From an uncultured Clostridia bacterium (GTDB taxonomy: Bacteria; Bacillota; Clostridia; TANB77; CAG-508): a stretch of DNA of 29,084 nt. The notes beneath the pieces are model-generated. The model ran no database searches. It was not told where the DNA came from and saw only the letters and a list, made by a program, of their open reading frames with translations. Location: the NCBI GenBank assembly GCA_934167685.1, contig CAKPLQ010000018.1:1-29084 (forward strand). The letters run 5' to 3'. The position numbers were made by a program, and so were the translations under genes. Positions 22,117 through 29,084 of this stretch are shown here, piece by piece (position 1 is the first letter of the stretch; the number at the start of each line of letters is the position of its first letter).

Positions 22117-24384
22117 TTATTTTCTTGCAAATTTTCTTTCTATATCATATTTTGACATTTTTATAGCTGTTGATTTTCCATGTGGGCATGCAAATGGATT
22201 TGGTAATGCTAATAATACATTTATTAGATTTTCTGCCTCTTCTTGATTTAATGCCATACTTGCTTTTTCTGCTACTTTGCAAGCTATTGTTGAAATAAAC
22301 TTTTCTTCAATTTCTTGTTTTGCTGTTCTTGATATAGAATCTATTTCATTTAATATTTCCATAAACATTTCTTTTGTTTCTAAGTCTAGGCATATTTCTG
22401 GCACTCCTGTTAATTTTATCGTATTTTCACCAAATTCTTCTACCATAAATCCTGCTTTTCTAAACATTTGCATATTGTCTTTAGCTATTTCCATTTCTTT
22501 ATGTGAAAGTGTTATTATATCTGGTAATAACATTAATTGTGAATCTTTATTATCATTATAATAATTTTCTTTTATTTTTTCGTATAATATCTTTTCATGT
22601 GCTGTATGTTGGTCTACTATATACATATCTTTATCTATTTCTATTATGATATATGTATTAAATACAATTCCTATAAATTTGTAGTTTATTTTTTGATATT
22701 CTTCTATATTGTCAAATACTGAAGTGTTTCCTAATGTTGCTATATCATCAAGTGGATTTTCTTCTACTACTTTTTCTTCATTCTTTTCTTCTTTTTCCAC
22801 TAGCTTGGTTCCAAACATTTTTTGATACATTTCTTCAAAATCTTTTGCATTTTCTGCTATAGGTTCTTCTACATTTTCTACTTTATCCTCTACATTAGGT
22901 TCTTCTACAACTTCGACTTTATACTCTGTATTAGGCTCTTCTACAACTTCTACTTTATACTCTGTATTGGGTTCTTCTACACTTTCTATTTTTTCTGGTT
23001 CATTAGGATCTTCTGTATATTGAATTTCATTGTTTTCTACTTCTTTATAGCTAACTTCTACTGGTTCTATCTTAGTTTCATTTTCTAAATTTGTTTCTTT
23101 CATTAATTTTAGTTTCATTTCTTGCAGTTGACGCAATACATCTTGACTTTTTTCTATTTTTTCAGTTTCTATATTGTCTTGAACTTCTGGAATCGTAGAT
23201 GTTTCTTGAGTATTTTCTGCTTTTTCTGCCATTTGTCTAGCTCTAAAAATTTGTTCCACTATAGTTTCACCTTTTACAGGTTCAACCACTGGTCTTGATG
23301 GTTGTATATTTTCAATTTTGGTCTCAAAATTTTGAAATACATTATTGTTTTTAGGTTCATTTTCTAATTGTTCTGTATTTGTTGCTATTTCTGTTTCTGT
23401 TTTTAGTAATGCATCTTTAATTGCATGATAAACTGCTTTGAAGACTAAATTTTCGTCTTCAAATCTTACTTCTAGTTTTGCTGGATGCACATTTACATCT
23501 ACTTTACTTGGATTCATTTCTATATTCATTACTAAAAAGCAGAATTTTCCTAATGGTAACATTCCTTTATATGCTCTTTCAGCAGCTGCTGACAAAGATT
23601 TATCTTTAATAAATCTTTTGTTTACGAAAAACATTTGATACGCTCTATTTGAACGTGCTATTTCTGGTTTTCCTACAACTCCACTTATATGCATATCTTC
23701 ATATGTATAGTCTACATCTATTATTTCAGTTGAAACATCTTTTCCATATATACTATATATTACTGTTTTTAAATCTCCATTTCCGTTTGTTTGAATTACT
23801 GTTCTTCCTGAACTTATAAGTTTTATTGATACTTCTGGATGTACTAGAGCAATTCTAGTTATTGCATCTTCAATATAACCTGCTTCTGTAAAGTCTTTTT
23901 TCAAAAATTTGTATCTTACTGGTGTATTGTAAAACAAATTCGTTACTGTTATTGATGTTCCTTTAGGGCACCCTGCTTCTGATTTATCTAAAATATTGCC
24001 ACCTTCTACAACCACTTTATATCCATTTTGCTGTTCAGCTGTTTTAGATACTAATTCGACTCTTGCAATCGCTGCAATACTAGCTAATGCCTCTCCTCTA
24101 AATCCCATTGATGTAACAGTACTTAAATCGTCTGCTGACCTTATTTTACTTGTTGCATGTCTTTCAAAAGCCATATCTAAATCATCTGCTGCTATTCCCT
24201 TTCCATTATCTGTTACTTTTATATATGATATTCCACCTTTTTCTATTTCTACTGTTATATTGTTTGCTCCTGCATCTATTGAGTTTTCTATCATTTCCTT
24301 TATTACTGATGCTGGCCTTTCTATTACTTCTCCTGCTGCTATCTTGTTTATTGTTAAGTCATCTAATAAAACTATATTTCCCAT
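22117..24384 (-). CDS. mutL: DNA mismatch repair protein MutL with endonuclease motifs
   Basis: 755 residues. The N-terminal GHKL ATPase has IAAGEVIERPASVIKEMIEN (15-34), DNGKGI (near 58-63), HATSKI and GFRGEALASI. The C-terminal domain carries QHTAHEKILYE (near 590), ACKVAEKASM and CPHGKSTAIKMSKYDIERKF, the motif set of nicking MutL proteins; the first departs from the usual DQHA(A)HER only by T and K. The domains are joined by a long acidic linker (about residues 345-545) that makes the protein longer than most MutLs and contains about four 12-residue tandem repeats. Start supported by AGAGAGG upstream. mutS is not adjacent. Confidence 0.96.
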   Translation of the reverse strand: MGNIVLLDDLTINKIAAGEVIERPASVIKEMIENSIDAGANNITVEIEKGGISYIKVTDNGKGIAADDLDMAFERHATSKIRSADDLSTVTSMGFRGEALASIAAIARVELVSKTAEQQNGYKVVVEGGNILDKSEAGCPKGTSITVTNLFYNTPVRYKFLKKDFTEAGYIEDAITRIALVHPEVSIKLISSGRTVIQTNGNGDLKTVIYSIYGKDVSTEIIDVDYTYEDMHISGVVGKPEIARSNRAYQMFFVNKRFIKDKSLSAAAERAYKGMLPLGKFCFLVMNIEMNPSKVDVNVHPAKLEVRFEDENLVFKAVYHAIKDALLKTETEIATNTEQLENEPKNNNVFQNFETKIENIQPSRPVVEPVKGETIVEQIFRARQMAEKAENTQETSTIPEVQDNIETEKIEKSQDVLRQLQEMKLKLMKETNLENETKIEPVEVSYKEVENNEIQYTEDPNEPEKIESVEEPNTEYKVEVVEEPNTEYKVEVVEEPNVEDKVENVEEPIAENAKDFEEMYQKMFGTKLVEKEEKNEEKVVEENPLDDIATLGNTSVFDNIEEYQKINYKFIGIVFNTYIIIEIDKDMYIVDQHTAHEKILYEKIKENYYNDNKDSQLMLLPDIITLSHKEMEIAKDNMQMFRKAGFMVEEFGENTIKLTGVPEICLDLETKEMFMEILNEIDSISRTAKQEIEEKFISTIACKVAEKASMALNQEEAENLINVLLALPNPFACPHGKSTAIKMSKYDIERKFARK
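22862..23005. repeat. four 36-bp tandem repeats within the mutL linker
   Basis: Units begin at 22862, 22898, 22934 and 22970. Two are nearly identical and two degenerate. They encode the 12-residue unit VEEPNTEYKVEV and variants, at about residues 461-508 of MutL. The period is a whole number of codons, so copy changes would keep the frame. Confidence 0.92.
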
Positions 24385-24432
24385 TTTTTCTTCAATCCTC
24401 TCTAAGATTAAAATTTCTTTTGTTACTCTTGT

Positions 24433-24461
24433 ATTGTATCATTTCTCTTTTTCTTATTCAA
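24433..24461 (-). promoter_or_regulatory. sigma-A-type promoter of mutL
   Basis: On the minus strand TTGAAT (24461-24456), 17 bp, TACAAT (24438-24433), about 49 bases before the mutL ATG. The -35 is preceded by AAAACAC, shared with pth and rsmD. It lies back to back with the plus-strand promoter at 24468. Confidence 0.68.
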
Positions 24462-24467
24462 GTGTTT

Positions 24468-24497
24468 TTGACAACTTTTGTAACACATTTTTATAAA
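24468..24497 (+). promoter_or_regulatory. putative promoter of the Cys-rich small gene
   Basis: TTGACA (24468-24473), 18 bp, TATAAA (24492-24497). The resulting leader would be about 70 bases and contains a small hairpin, CTAAAG/CTTTAG, near 24528-24544. A CATATTATA just downstream also resembles a mother-cell sigma-E/K -10 element, so the gene may be sporulation-controlled instead. Confidence 0.5.
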
Positions 24498-24576
24498 ATC
24501 CATATTATATATTATCAAAAGAAAATCCTAAAGTTTTACTTTAGTTAAGATTGTTATATTGAAAGGGGGTTTTAAT

Positions 24577-24690
24577 ATGCCAGAAAATAGAGGATGTGGA
24601 TTCGGATTTGGTGATGATTGCTGCTGGATAATCATCTTAATACTTTTAATATGCTGCTGCTGTGGTGGTAACAGAGGAGGATGTTGCTAA
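24577..24690 (+). CDS. 37-residue Cys/Gly-rich hydrophobic microprotein
   Basis: A tiny gene, start ATG at 24577 after a strong AAAGGGGG, stop TAA at 24688. The peptide begins MPENRGCGFGFGDDCCW, continues with an aliphatic stretch IIILILLI, then CCCCGGNRGGCC at the end. It thus has nine cysteines and one short hydrophobic helix. This layout matches small Cys-rich proteins of Clostridia, some annotated 'chorion class high-cysteine HCB protein 13' and recalling the YjcZ/SscA group of Bacillus spore proteins; the family names are from memory. A spore or envelope location is inferred. It is one of only two plus-strand genes, has its own promoter and terminator, and stands alone between mutL and the VWA gene. 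Confidence 0.85.
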   Translation: MPENRGCGFGFGDDCCWIIILILLICCCCGGNRGGCC

Positions 24691-24705
24691 TAATCCTTTA
24701 GACAT

Positions 24706-24740
24706 ATAAGAAGCCCCTTTTCCAAGAGGCTTCTTTCTTA
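24706..24740 (+). terminator. rho-independent terminator after the Cys-rich gene
   Basis: AAGAAGCC (24708-24715) pairs with GGCTTCTT (24728-24735) around a 12-nt loop and is followed by TCTTATTT. The stem is also usable on the minus strand by the convergent VWA gene, though its T run there is poor. Confidence 0.85.
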
Positions 24741-24741
24741 T

Positions 24742-26127
24742 TTATTTTATTTTTTTAGATTTATATCCCAAAATTCCTACTATAGTAATTAATACTATAA
24801 AACCTAACGCAATTTTTGACGAACCTGCCTTTGGAATTGGCGCTGGTGCAACTGTATTATCTACTGGAATTTTTGTAAGTCTTATTTTAGGTGTTACATC
24901 TGATGTTTGTTCTTTATCTAAACCATCAAAATCTTTATATGTAACATCTACTTTTTCATTTGTGTCAAGAATTTCTCCTATAATTTTTTCATCAAATTCA
25001 TCTTTTAATGTCAATCTATATTGTACTATTGCTGTCTCTCCTGGTTCTAATTTTGAAAGATTCCATGTTATACTATTTGTTTCAGTATCTATTTGTGCTG
25101 AAACATTACTTGTATCAATTCCTTCAACATATGTCATTTCAAAATTATCAACTATATATTGTGGAAAATAATCTTTTATAACAATATCATTTAATGAATT
25201 TTCTTTTGGTAGCAAATCATTATATATTTTTTCTGTAATTGTTTTTTCAATTTCACTATCATTAATTTTATAGAATTTTCCTTTTGTTGGTTTTTCTTCT
25301 GTTCCAAATACTGTTTGAATAACATCGCCATATGTATATGTCTTTGTTCCATCTGTTCTAAATGTTGCTTCTTCATTATTAATTCCTGTCAACATTGTAA
25401 TTAAATCTACATTTTCTAATGATGTTAGTGTATTTTTTGTTTCATTCATTATTTCTGTTAGCCCATTATATGTAACTAAATCATTATGTCCAACAGCTAA
25501 ATTTGGTAGCCCATCTGTTAATACTATCATGTATTTATTATTATTCTCTGATGTATATTGACTTTTAGCTAGTTTTAATCCAGAATCTAAATTTGTATAT
25601 TGTCCTGTTCCTTCTATTGAAGATATTTTTGCTTTTAATGTTGATAAATCATTTGTAAAATCACAAACTTTTTGTGCATCCGCTTCTGTCCCCGTAATTA
25701 GATATCCATTACTATCTTTTTCAGTTCCTGTTGAAAATGTAACTACACCTATTTTTAAAGATGTTGGATTTGCTTTTAACAAATCTTCTACTAATTTGTT
25801 AGCAGAATTTAATACTAAGTCTTTTCTTGTTGTATTTCCACTTACCTTTTCATCCATACTGCTTGAACTATCAATTACTAACATCATTTCTCCAGATGGT
25901 TTTGTTGATTTTGCTGTATTGTTAACTTTTAATTGTAATGTTACTTGATGTTTTTCCAAATCTCTTTCAATAAGCTTTTTTTCAAAATTAGCAGATTCAT
26001 TTAATTTTATTGTGCATACATTATCTTCTACTACTTCCATTGTAACATCTGCCGGCTTAGCAGCAAATACTGTTGTTGCAATCATTGTTATTAATAAAAA
26101 TATTATTAATGTAATTTTTTTCTTCAT
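24742..26127 (-). CDS. surface von Willebrand factor A-domain protein with sorting-like tail
   Basis: 461 residues. Lys-rich signal peptide with hydrophobic core (residues 1-22, ending VFA-AKP) for export. VWA domain about 80-290 with the metal-binding DSSSS at 86-90 and VLTDGLPN later. A beta-rich domain with isopeptide-type architecture may follow (about 300-420). The end is IPKAG (431-435), a hydrophobic segment and KSKKIK, arranged like a sortase signal but with IPKAG in place of LPXTG. The ATG at 26127 is chosen because GAGGTG lies just upstream; an ATG at 26157 has no site and would put a polar stretch before the signal. It ends convergently with the Cys-rich gene. Confidence 0.9.
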   Translation of the reverse strand: MKKKITLIIFLLITMIATTVFAAKPADVTMEVVEDNVCTIKLNESANFEKKLIERDLEKHQVTLQLKVNNTAKSTKPSGEMMLVIDSSSSMDEKVSGNTTRKDLVLNSANKLVEDLLKANPTSLKIGVVTFSTGTEKDSNGYLITGTEADAQKVCDFTNDLSTLKAKISSIEGTGQYTNLDSGLKLAKSQYTSENNNKYMIVLTDGLPNLAVGHNDLVTYNGLTEIMNETKNTLTSLENVDLITMLTGINNEEATFRTDGTKTYTYGDVIQTVFGTEEKPTKGKFYKINDSEIEKTITEKIYNDLLPKENSLNDIVIKDYFPQYIVDNFEMTYVEGIDTSNVSAQIDTETNSITWNLSKLEPGETAIVQYRLTLKDEFDEKIIGEILDTNEKVDVTYKDFDGLDKEQTSDVTPKIRLTKIPVDNTVAPAPIPKAGSSKIALGFIVLITIVGILGYKSKKIK

Positions 26128-26179
26128 TTTTAACACCTCACTATTATAGTTTATCACATTATGGTAACCTTTTCAATAC

Positions 26180-27178
26180 CTATCTATCTAATTTGTCTAG
26201 ATTTTCTAATGCTTTTCCTGTGCCTAAGGCTACACATGAAACTGCATCATTTGCAATCATAACATTTATTCCTGTTTTTTCTTGCAATAGCTTGTCTAAT
26301 CCATCCACTAGACATCCTCCACCAGTCATATATATTCCTCTATCACTTATATCTGCAGATAACTCTGGTGGTGTTTTTTCTAATACAGAATGTACTGCAT
26401 CTACAATCATCATTGCTGGTTCTATAAGTGCTTCTAGCATTTCGCTTGAATATACTATTATATTTTTAGGTAAGCCTGTTGATAAATCTCTTCCTCTTAT
26501 CTCCATTTCTGCCTCTTGCATTTTTGGATATACACAACCAATATTGATTTTTAAATCTTCTGCAGTTCTTTCTCCTATCATTATGTTGTGTTTTTTCTTT
26601 ACATATTTTACTATATATTCATCAAATTTATCTCCAGCAATTTTTAAAGATGTGCTTTCTACAGAACCTCCAAGTGATATTACTGCAATATCAGTTGTTC
26701 CTCCTCCGATATCTACAACCATATTTCCACATGGTTTTGCTATATCTATTCCAGCTCCAATAGCTGCAGCAATTGGTTCTTCTATTAAAAATACTTTTCT
26801 AGCTCCTGCTTGATTTGCAGCATCTATTACTGCCTTTTTTTCTACTTCTGTTACTCTTGATGGAATGCATATAATTGTTCTTGGTGCGAATAATGTTCTT
26901 CCATTTATTTTATTTATAAAGTATTTTAACATTTTTTCAGTAACTGTATAGTCTGAAATTACACCTTCTCTTAATGGTCTTGTTGCCACTATATTTCCAG
27001 GTGTTCTTCCTAACATTCTTCTCGCTTCTTGCCCTACTGCTAATACTTCTTTTGTATTACTATCTACTGCAACAACTGATGGTTCTCTTAAAACCACTCC
27101 TTTTCCCTTTACATATGCAATTACTGTTGCAGTTCCTAAGTCGATTCCTATATCTTGACCAAATCCAAATTTAAACAT
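26180..27178 (-). CDS. mreB: rod shape-determining actin-like protein MreB/Mbl
   Basis: 332 residues. This bacterial actin organises lateral wall synthesis. Phosphate 1 loop DIGIDLGTATVIAYVKGKG (near 8-26), phosphate 2 VVDIGGGTTDIAVISLGG (about 154-171), EEPIAAAIGAGIDI and the adenosine loop MTGGGCLVDGLDKLL. The ATG at 27178 is preferred over one at 27187 because AGAAAGGA would be too close to the latter. Without mreC/mreD beside it, this looks more like the Mbl/MreBH-type copy found alone in sporulating Gram-positives, but the paralogue cannot be fixed. It lies between the envelope glycosylation genes and the VWA gene. Confidence 0.94.
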   Translation of the reverse strand: MFKFGFGQDIGIDLGTATVIAYVKGKGVVLREPSVVAVDSNTKEVLAVGQEARRMLGRTPGNIVATRPLREGVISDYTVTEKMLKYFINKINGRTLFAPRTIICIPSRVTEVEKKAVIDAANQAGARKVFLIEEPIAAAIGAGIDIAKPCGNMVVDIGGGTTDIAVISLGGSVESTSLKIAGDKFDEYIVKYVKKKHNIMIGERTAEDLKINIGCVYPKMQEAEMEIRGRDLSTGLPKNIIVYSSEMLEALIEPAMMIVDAVHSVLEKTPPELSADISDRGIYMTGGGCLVDGLDKLLQEKTGINVMIANDAVSCVALGTGKALENLDKLDR

Positions 27179-27218
27179 TTTATACATTCCTTTCTTTTTA
27201 AGTCTTTATAATTTATAA

Positions 27219-27575
27219 TTATCCTTTGTTTAAATTCATTATAACAACACCTGCTATAATCAATGCAGCTCCACCAATGTTCATCCCTGTTATCTGTTCT
27301 TTTAAAATCAACCAAGATGCCACTAATATCATTATTTGTGCTACACCATTACATATTGGTGATATGAAACTTAAGTTTTCAAACATCATAACAATTCTTG
27401 TATATAATAAAAAACTTATTATATAACACACAAAACCTAGTGCACTTATTAAACTTATATTAAAATCGAATTCTCCTGCTGAAATTGAAATCTTTCCAGC
27501 ATTTCCTCCTTTTTTCATTAATATCAATCCTGATACTGTAAATATTAAATAGCAAAATATCATTAAAATCTTCAT
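27219..27575 (-). CDS. small 4-TM SMR/EamA-like membrane protein (possible lipid-sugar flippase)
   Basis: 118 residues with four hydrophobic segments, about the size of SMR/EmrE and ArnE-type proteins. The last helices contain AQIMILVASWLILKEQITG and GGAALIIAGVVIMNLNKG, typical of the EamA fold. The ATG at 27575 is preferred because AAGGAG lies nine bases upstream; an ATG at 27599, which overlaps the upstream stop, is an alternative giving 126 residues. It directly follows a polyprenyl-phosphate-type glycosyltransferase, which suggests flipping of undecaprenyl-phosphate-sugar (as ArnE/F or GtrA do) rather than drug efflux. This assignment is inference from context. Confidence 0.8.
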   Translation of the reverse strand: MKILMIFCYLIFTVSGLILMKKGGNAGKISISAGEFDFNISLISALGFVCYIISFLLYTRIVMMFENLSFISPICNGVAQIMILVASWLILKEQITGMNIGGAALIIAGVVIMNLNKG

Positions 27576-27595
27576 TATATCTTTTCTCCTTATTT

Positions 27596-28552
27596 TCATA
27601 TTTCTTCCCTTTCCTGGTTATTTTCTGTTTCCTTTACTATATAAATTGGTCTATTTTTAACTTCTAAATAAGTTTTTGATAAATATTGTCCAATAATTCC
27701 AATTGAAAATAATTGTATTCCACTAACAAAAACAATTATACATACAAGTGATGGCCAACCAGAGGTTGGGTCACCATAAATTAATGTTCTAGCTATAATA
27801 AATATAATCGCTAATATTGCTATTAGGCAGAACACTAGTCCTAGTACTGATGCAAATATCAATGGTGCTGTAGAAAATGCTGTTATTCCTTCTATTGCAT
27901 ATTTAAATAATTTCCAGAATGACCATTTTGTTTCTCCTGCAACTCTTTCTACATTCTCATATTCCAACCATTTTGTTTTAAATCCAACAAAACTAAATAA
28001 ACCTTTTGAATATCTATTATATTCTTTTAAAGAAATTATTGCATCTACTACTTGTCTTTTCATTAATCTATAATCTCTAGCTCCATCAACCATTTCTATA
28101 TCTGACATTTTATTTATTATTTTATAAAACATTCTTGCAAAAAAACTTCTTATTGGTGGTTCGCCTTTTCTCGTTACTCTTCTTGTTCCTACAGAATCAT
28201 ATCCTTCGTTTATAATTGCATCATACATTTTTCTTAATAATGCTGGTGGGTCTTGTAAATCTGCATCCATTAATGTAACATAATCGCCTTTTGCTGCTTC
28301 AAGCCCAGCAAGCATTGCAGCTTCTTTTCCAAAATTCCTAGAAAATGATACATATCTTACTTTATTATCTTTTTTTCTTAATTCTTTAATTTCTTCTAAT
28401 GTTCTATCTTTTGAGCCATCATTTACAAATATATACTCAAAATCAGCAATGTTTTCAAAATCTTGTTTTCTTACTCTTTCCATCTCTTCGTAAAATAATG
28501 GCAATGCTTTTTCTTCATTATAGCAAGAAACTACTACTGAAATTTTCTCCAT
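27596..28552 (-). CDS. GT2 polyprenyl-phosphate glycosyltransferase (GtrB/CsbB/ArnC-like)
   Basis: 318 residues. N-terminal GT-A domain: VVVSCYNEEKALPLFYEEM (6-24), IFVNDGSKDRT, and the metal-binding DAD (96-98) in LMDADLQDPP. A second motif is DYRLMKR. Two C-terminal transmembrane helices (about 230-255 and 265-290) place it in the membrane-anchored group that moves a sugar from a nucleotide-sugar to undecaprenyl phosphate on the inner face. Start: GGGAGG five bases upstream. Neighbours are galE, an LTA-synthase-like remnant and a small flippase-like protein, so it may feed sugar to a wall or lipoteichoic-type polymer. The donor sugar is unknown; galE suggests galactose or GalNAc. Confidence 0.92.
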   Translation of the reverse strand: MEKISVVVSCYNEEKALPLFYEEMERVRKQDFENIADFEYIFVNDGSKDRTLEEIKELRKKDNKVRYVSFSRNFGKEAAMLAGLEAAKGDYVTLMDADLQDPPALLRKMYDAIINEGYDSVGTRRVTRKGEPPIRSFFARMFYKIINKMSDIEMVDGARDYRLMKRQVVDAIISLKEYNRYSKGLFSFVGFKTKWLEYENVERVAGETKWSFWKLFKYAIEGITAFSTAPLIFASVLGLVFCLIAILAIIFIIARTLIYGDPTSGWPSLVCIIVFVSGIQLFSIGIIGQYLSKTYLEVKNRPIYIVKETENNQEREEI

Positions 28553-28562
28553 ATTTTCCTCC

Positions 28563-28853
28563 CTATTTTACTAATATATTATTATTATAATATTTTGATA
28601 TCTTTTTTAATTCATCATTTACATATTGTATTCCATACTTTTCTATTAAAGTTTTTTCATCTGAAAACAAGTTTGTTCCTAGTCCAAGTCTATTACCATT
28701 AATATTAGCACCTAATGCTTAATCCATTTTACTAAATCTCCTACTCTTTTGCTTGAACATGAATGTATCATATAACCAATCTACTGTAACAGTTGCCCCA
28801 AATGCAATTAATATAAATACTACAATGACTATACATGCAATTCTCTTTTTCAT
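28563..28853 (-). pseudogene. degenerate LTA-synthase-like phosphoglycerol transferase (sulfatase fold) remnant
   Basis: One frame from the ATG at 28853 to TAG at 28563, interrupted by an in-frame TAA at 28721-28719. The first 44 codons give a signal-anchor (MKKRIACIVIVVFILIAFGA...VDWLYDTF) and then RRFSKMD. After the stop, 51 codons give ALGANINGNRLGLGTNLFSD...EKTLIEKYGIQYVNDELKK, a typical C-terminal end of LtaS/MdoB-type phosphoglycerol transferases (from memory). The family is usually 500-700 residues, so most of the middle, including the catalytic region, is missing. It starts 11 bp after galE and stops 10 bp before the glycosyltransferase, so it keeps its operon position. Confidence 0.7.
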
Positions 28854-28864
28854 TTGTTATGCGT

Positions 28865-29084
28865 CTACTCCTTCATTTGTTCTTGGATATATTTCCAAGA
28901 ATCTTTGCACATATCCTCAAGTGTTTTTTCAGCTTTCCATCCAAGTTCTTTTTGGGCTTTTTCTGGATTTGAATAACATGTGGCTATATCTCCTGCTCTT
29001 CTTGGTACTATTTTATATTTTACTGGTCTTCCTGTTGTTTTTTCAAATGCTTTTACCATATCTAAAACACTATATCCTATTCCT
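28865..29084 (-). CDS. galE: UDP-glucose 4-epimerase, C-terminal part (runs off the window)
   Basis: The last 72 or so residues of a short-chain dehydrogenase-type epimerase; the rest lies beyond 29084. The reading frame enters at the edge as GIGYSVLDMVKAFEKTTG, then PVKYKIVPRRAGDIATCYSN and KAQKELGWKAEKTLEDMCKD, all typical of the GalE C-terminus (substrate-binding PRR(A/P)GD). Internal ATG at 29059 is not the start. It interconverts UDP-glucose and UDP-galactose and could supply the neighbouring glycosyltransferase. Confidence 0.93.
   Translation of the reverse strand, partial: GIGYSVLDMVKAFEKTTGRPVKYKIVPRRAGDIATCYSNPEKAQKELGWKAEKTLEDMCKDSWKYIQEQMKE

Noticed and set aside
25191..25376. Minus-strand open frame inside the VWA gene
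   Set aside because: It overlaps the VWA gene in another frame, with low-complexity Lys/Gln content and no start signal.
26128..26179. TATAAT upstream of the VWA gene as a promoter
   Set aside because: The only TTGAAA is 22 bp away, too far for a normal sigma-A promoter, so transcription from mreB or further upstream is as likely.

Overview
The window reads as the chromosome of an AT-rich, endospore-forming low-GC Gram-positive bacterium, most likely a Clostridia member. The evidence is the very A/T-biased sequence, strong AGGAGG-type ribosome binding sites, a dipicolinate synthase subunit (DpsA), FtsK/SpoIIIE, DivIVA, SepF, UppP, a MutL with endonuclease motifs, an RNase E/G, and a tiny Cys/Gly-rich protein of the kind seen in spore formers. 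Species cannot be named from the sequence. Nearly every gene is on the minus strand; only tsaE at the left edge and the 37-residue Cys-rich gene at 24577 are on the plus strand. No rRNA, tRNA, CRISPR array, phage or transposase gene was seen.

Layout, in the direction of transcription (right to left). (1) 29084-24742: the 3' end of galE, a wrecked remnant of an LTA-synthase-like phosphoglycerol transferase, a GT2 glycosyltransferase, a small 4-TM SMR/ArnE-like protein, mreB/mbl and a surface VWA protein with a sorting-like tail. This is an envelope block. (2) 24690-24385: the Cys-rich microprotein on the plus strand, back to back with the mutL promoter. (3) 24384-18831: mutL, miaA, an HlyD-like membrane protein, sepF and divIVA, closed by a terminator; sepF also has its own promoter. 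(4) 18647-17574: rsmD and a coiled-coil protein, again closed by a terminator. (5) 17497-15071: ftsK, followed by a 187-bp palindromic element. (6) 14838-8401: an unrecognised coiled-coil protein, a beta-CASP metallo-hydrolase, a GH15 glucoamylase-like enzyme and another unrecognised protein, then a terminator. (7) 8281-665: pth, rng, rimO, an unrecognised acidic protein, a frameshifted TPR membrane protein, dpsA and uppP, which meets tsaE at a bidirectional terminator.

The most notable non-coding structures are: two clusters of a 31-nt GC-rich palindromic repeat that fill the dpsA-uppP and rng-rimO gaps exactly, from stop codon to ribosome binding site; the 187-bp near-palindrome with perfect 25-bp terminal inverted repeats between ftsK and the unknown operon; and a shared TGTAAY-repeat box, including 20 identical bases, placed 13-15 bp upstream of the -35 of both the sepF and rsmD promoters, which resembles a WalR-type operator. 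Two genes look damaged: the TPR gene (frameshift near 3683) and the LTA-synthase-like remnant (internal deletion plus an in-frame stop). No single large new system is evident. The best candidates for undescribed biology are the 14838-8401 operon, the 31-nt repeat family and the Cys-rich microprotein.
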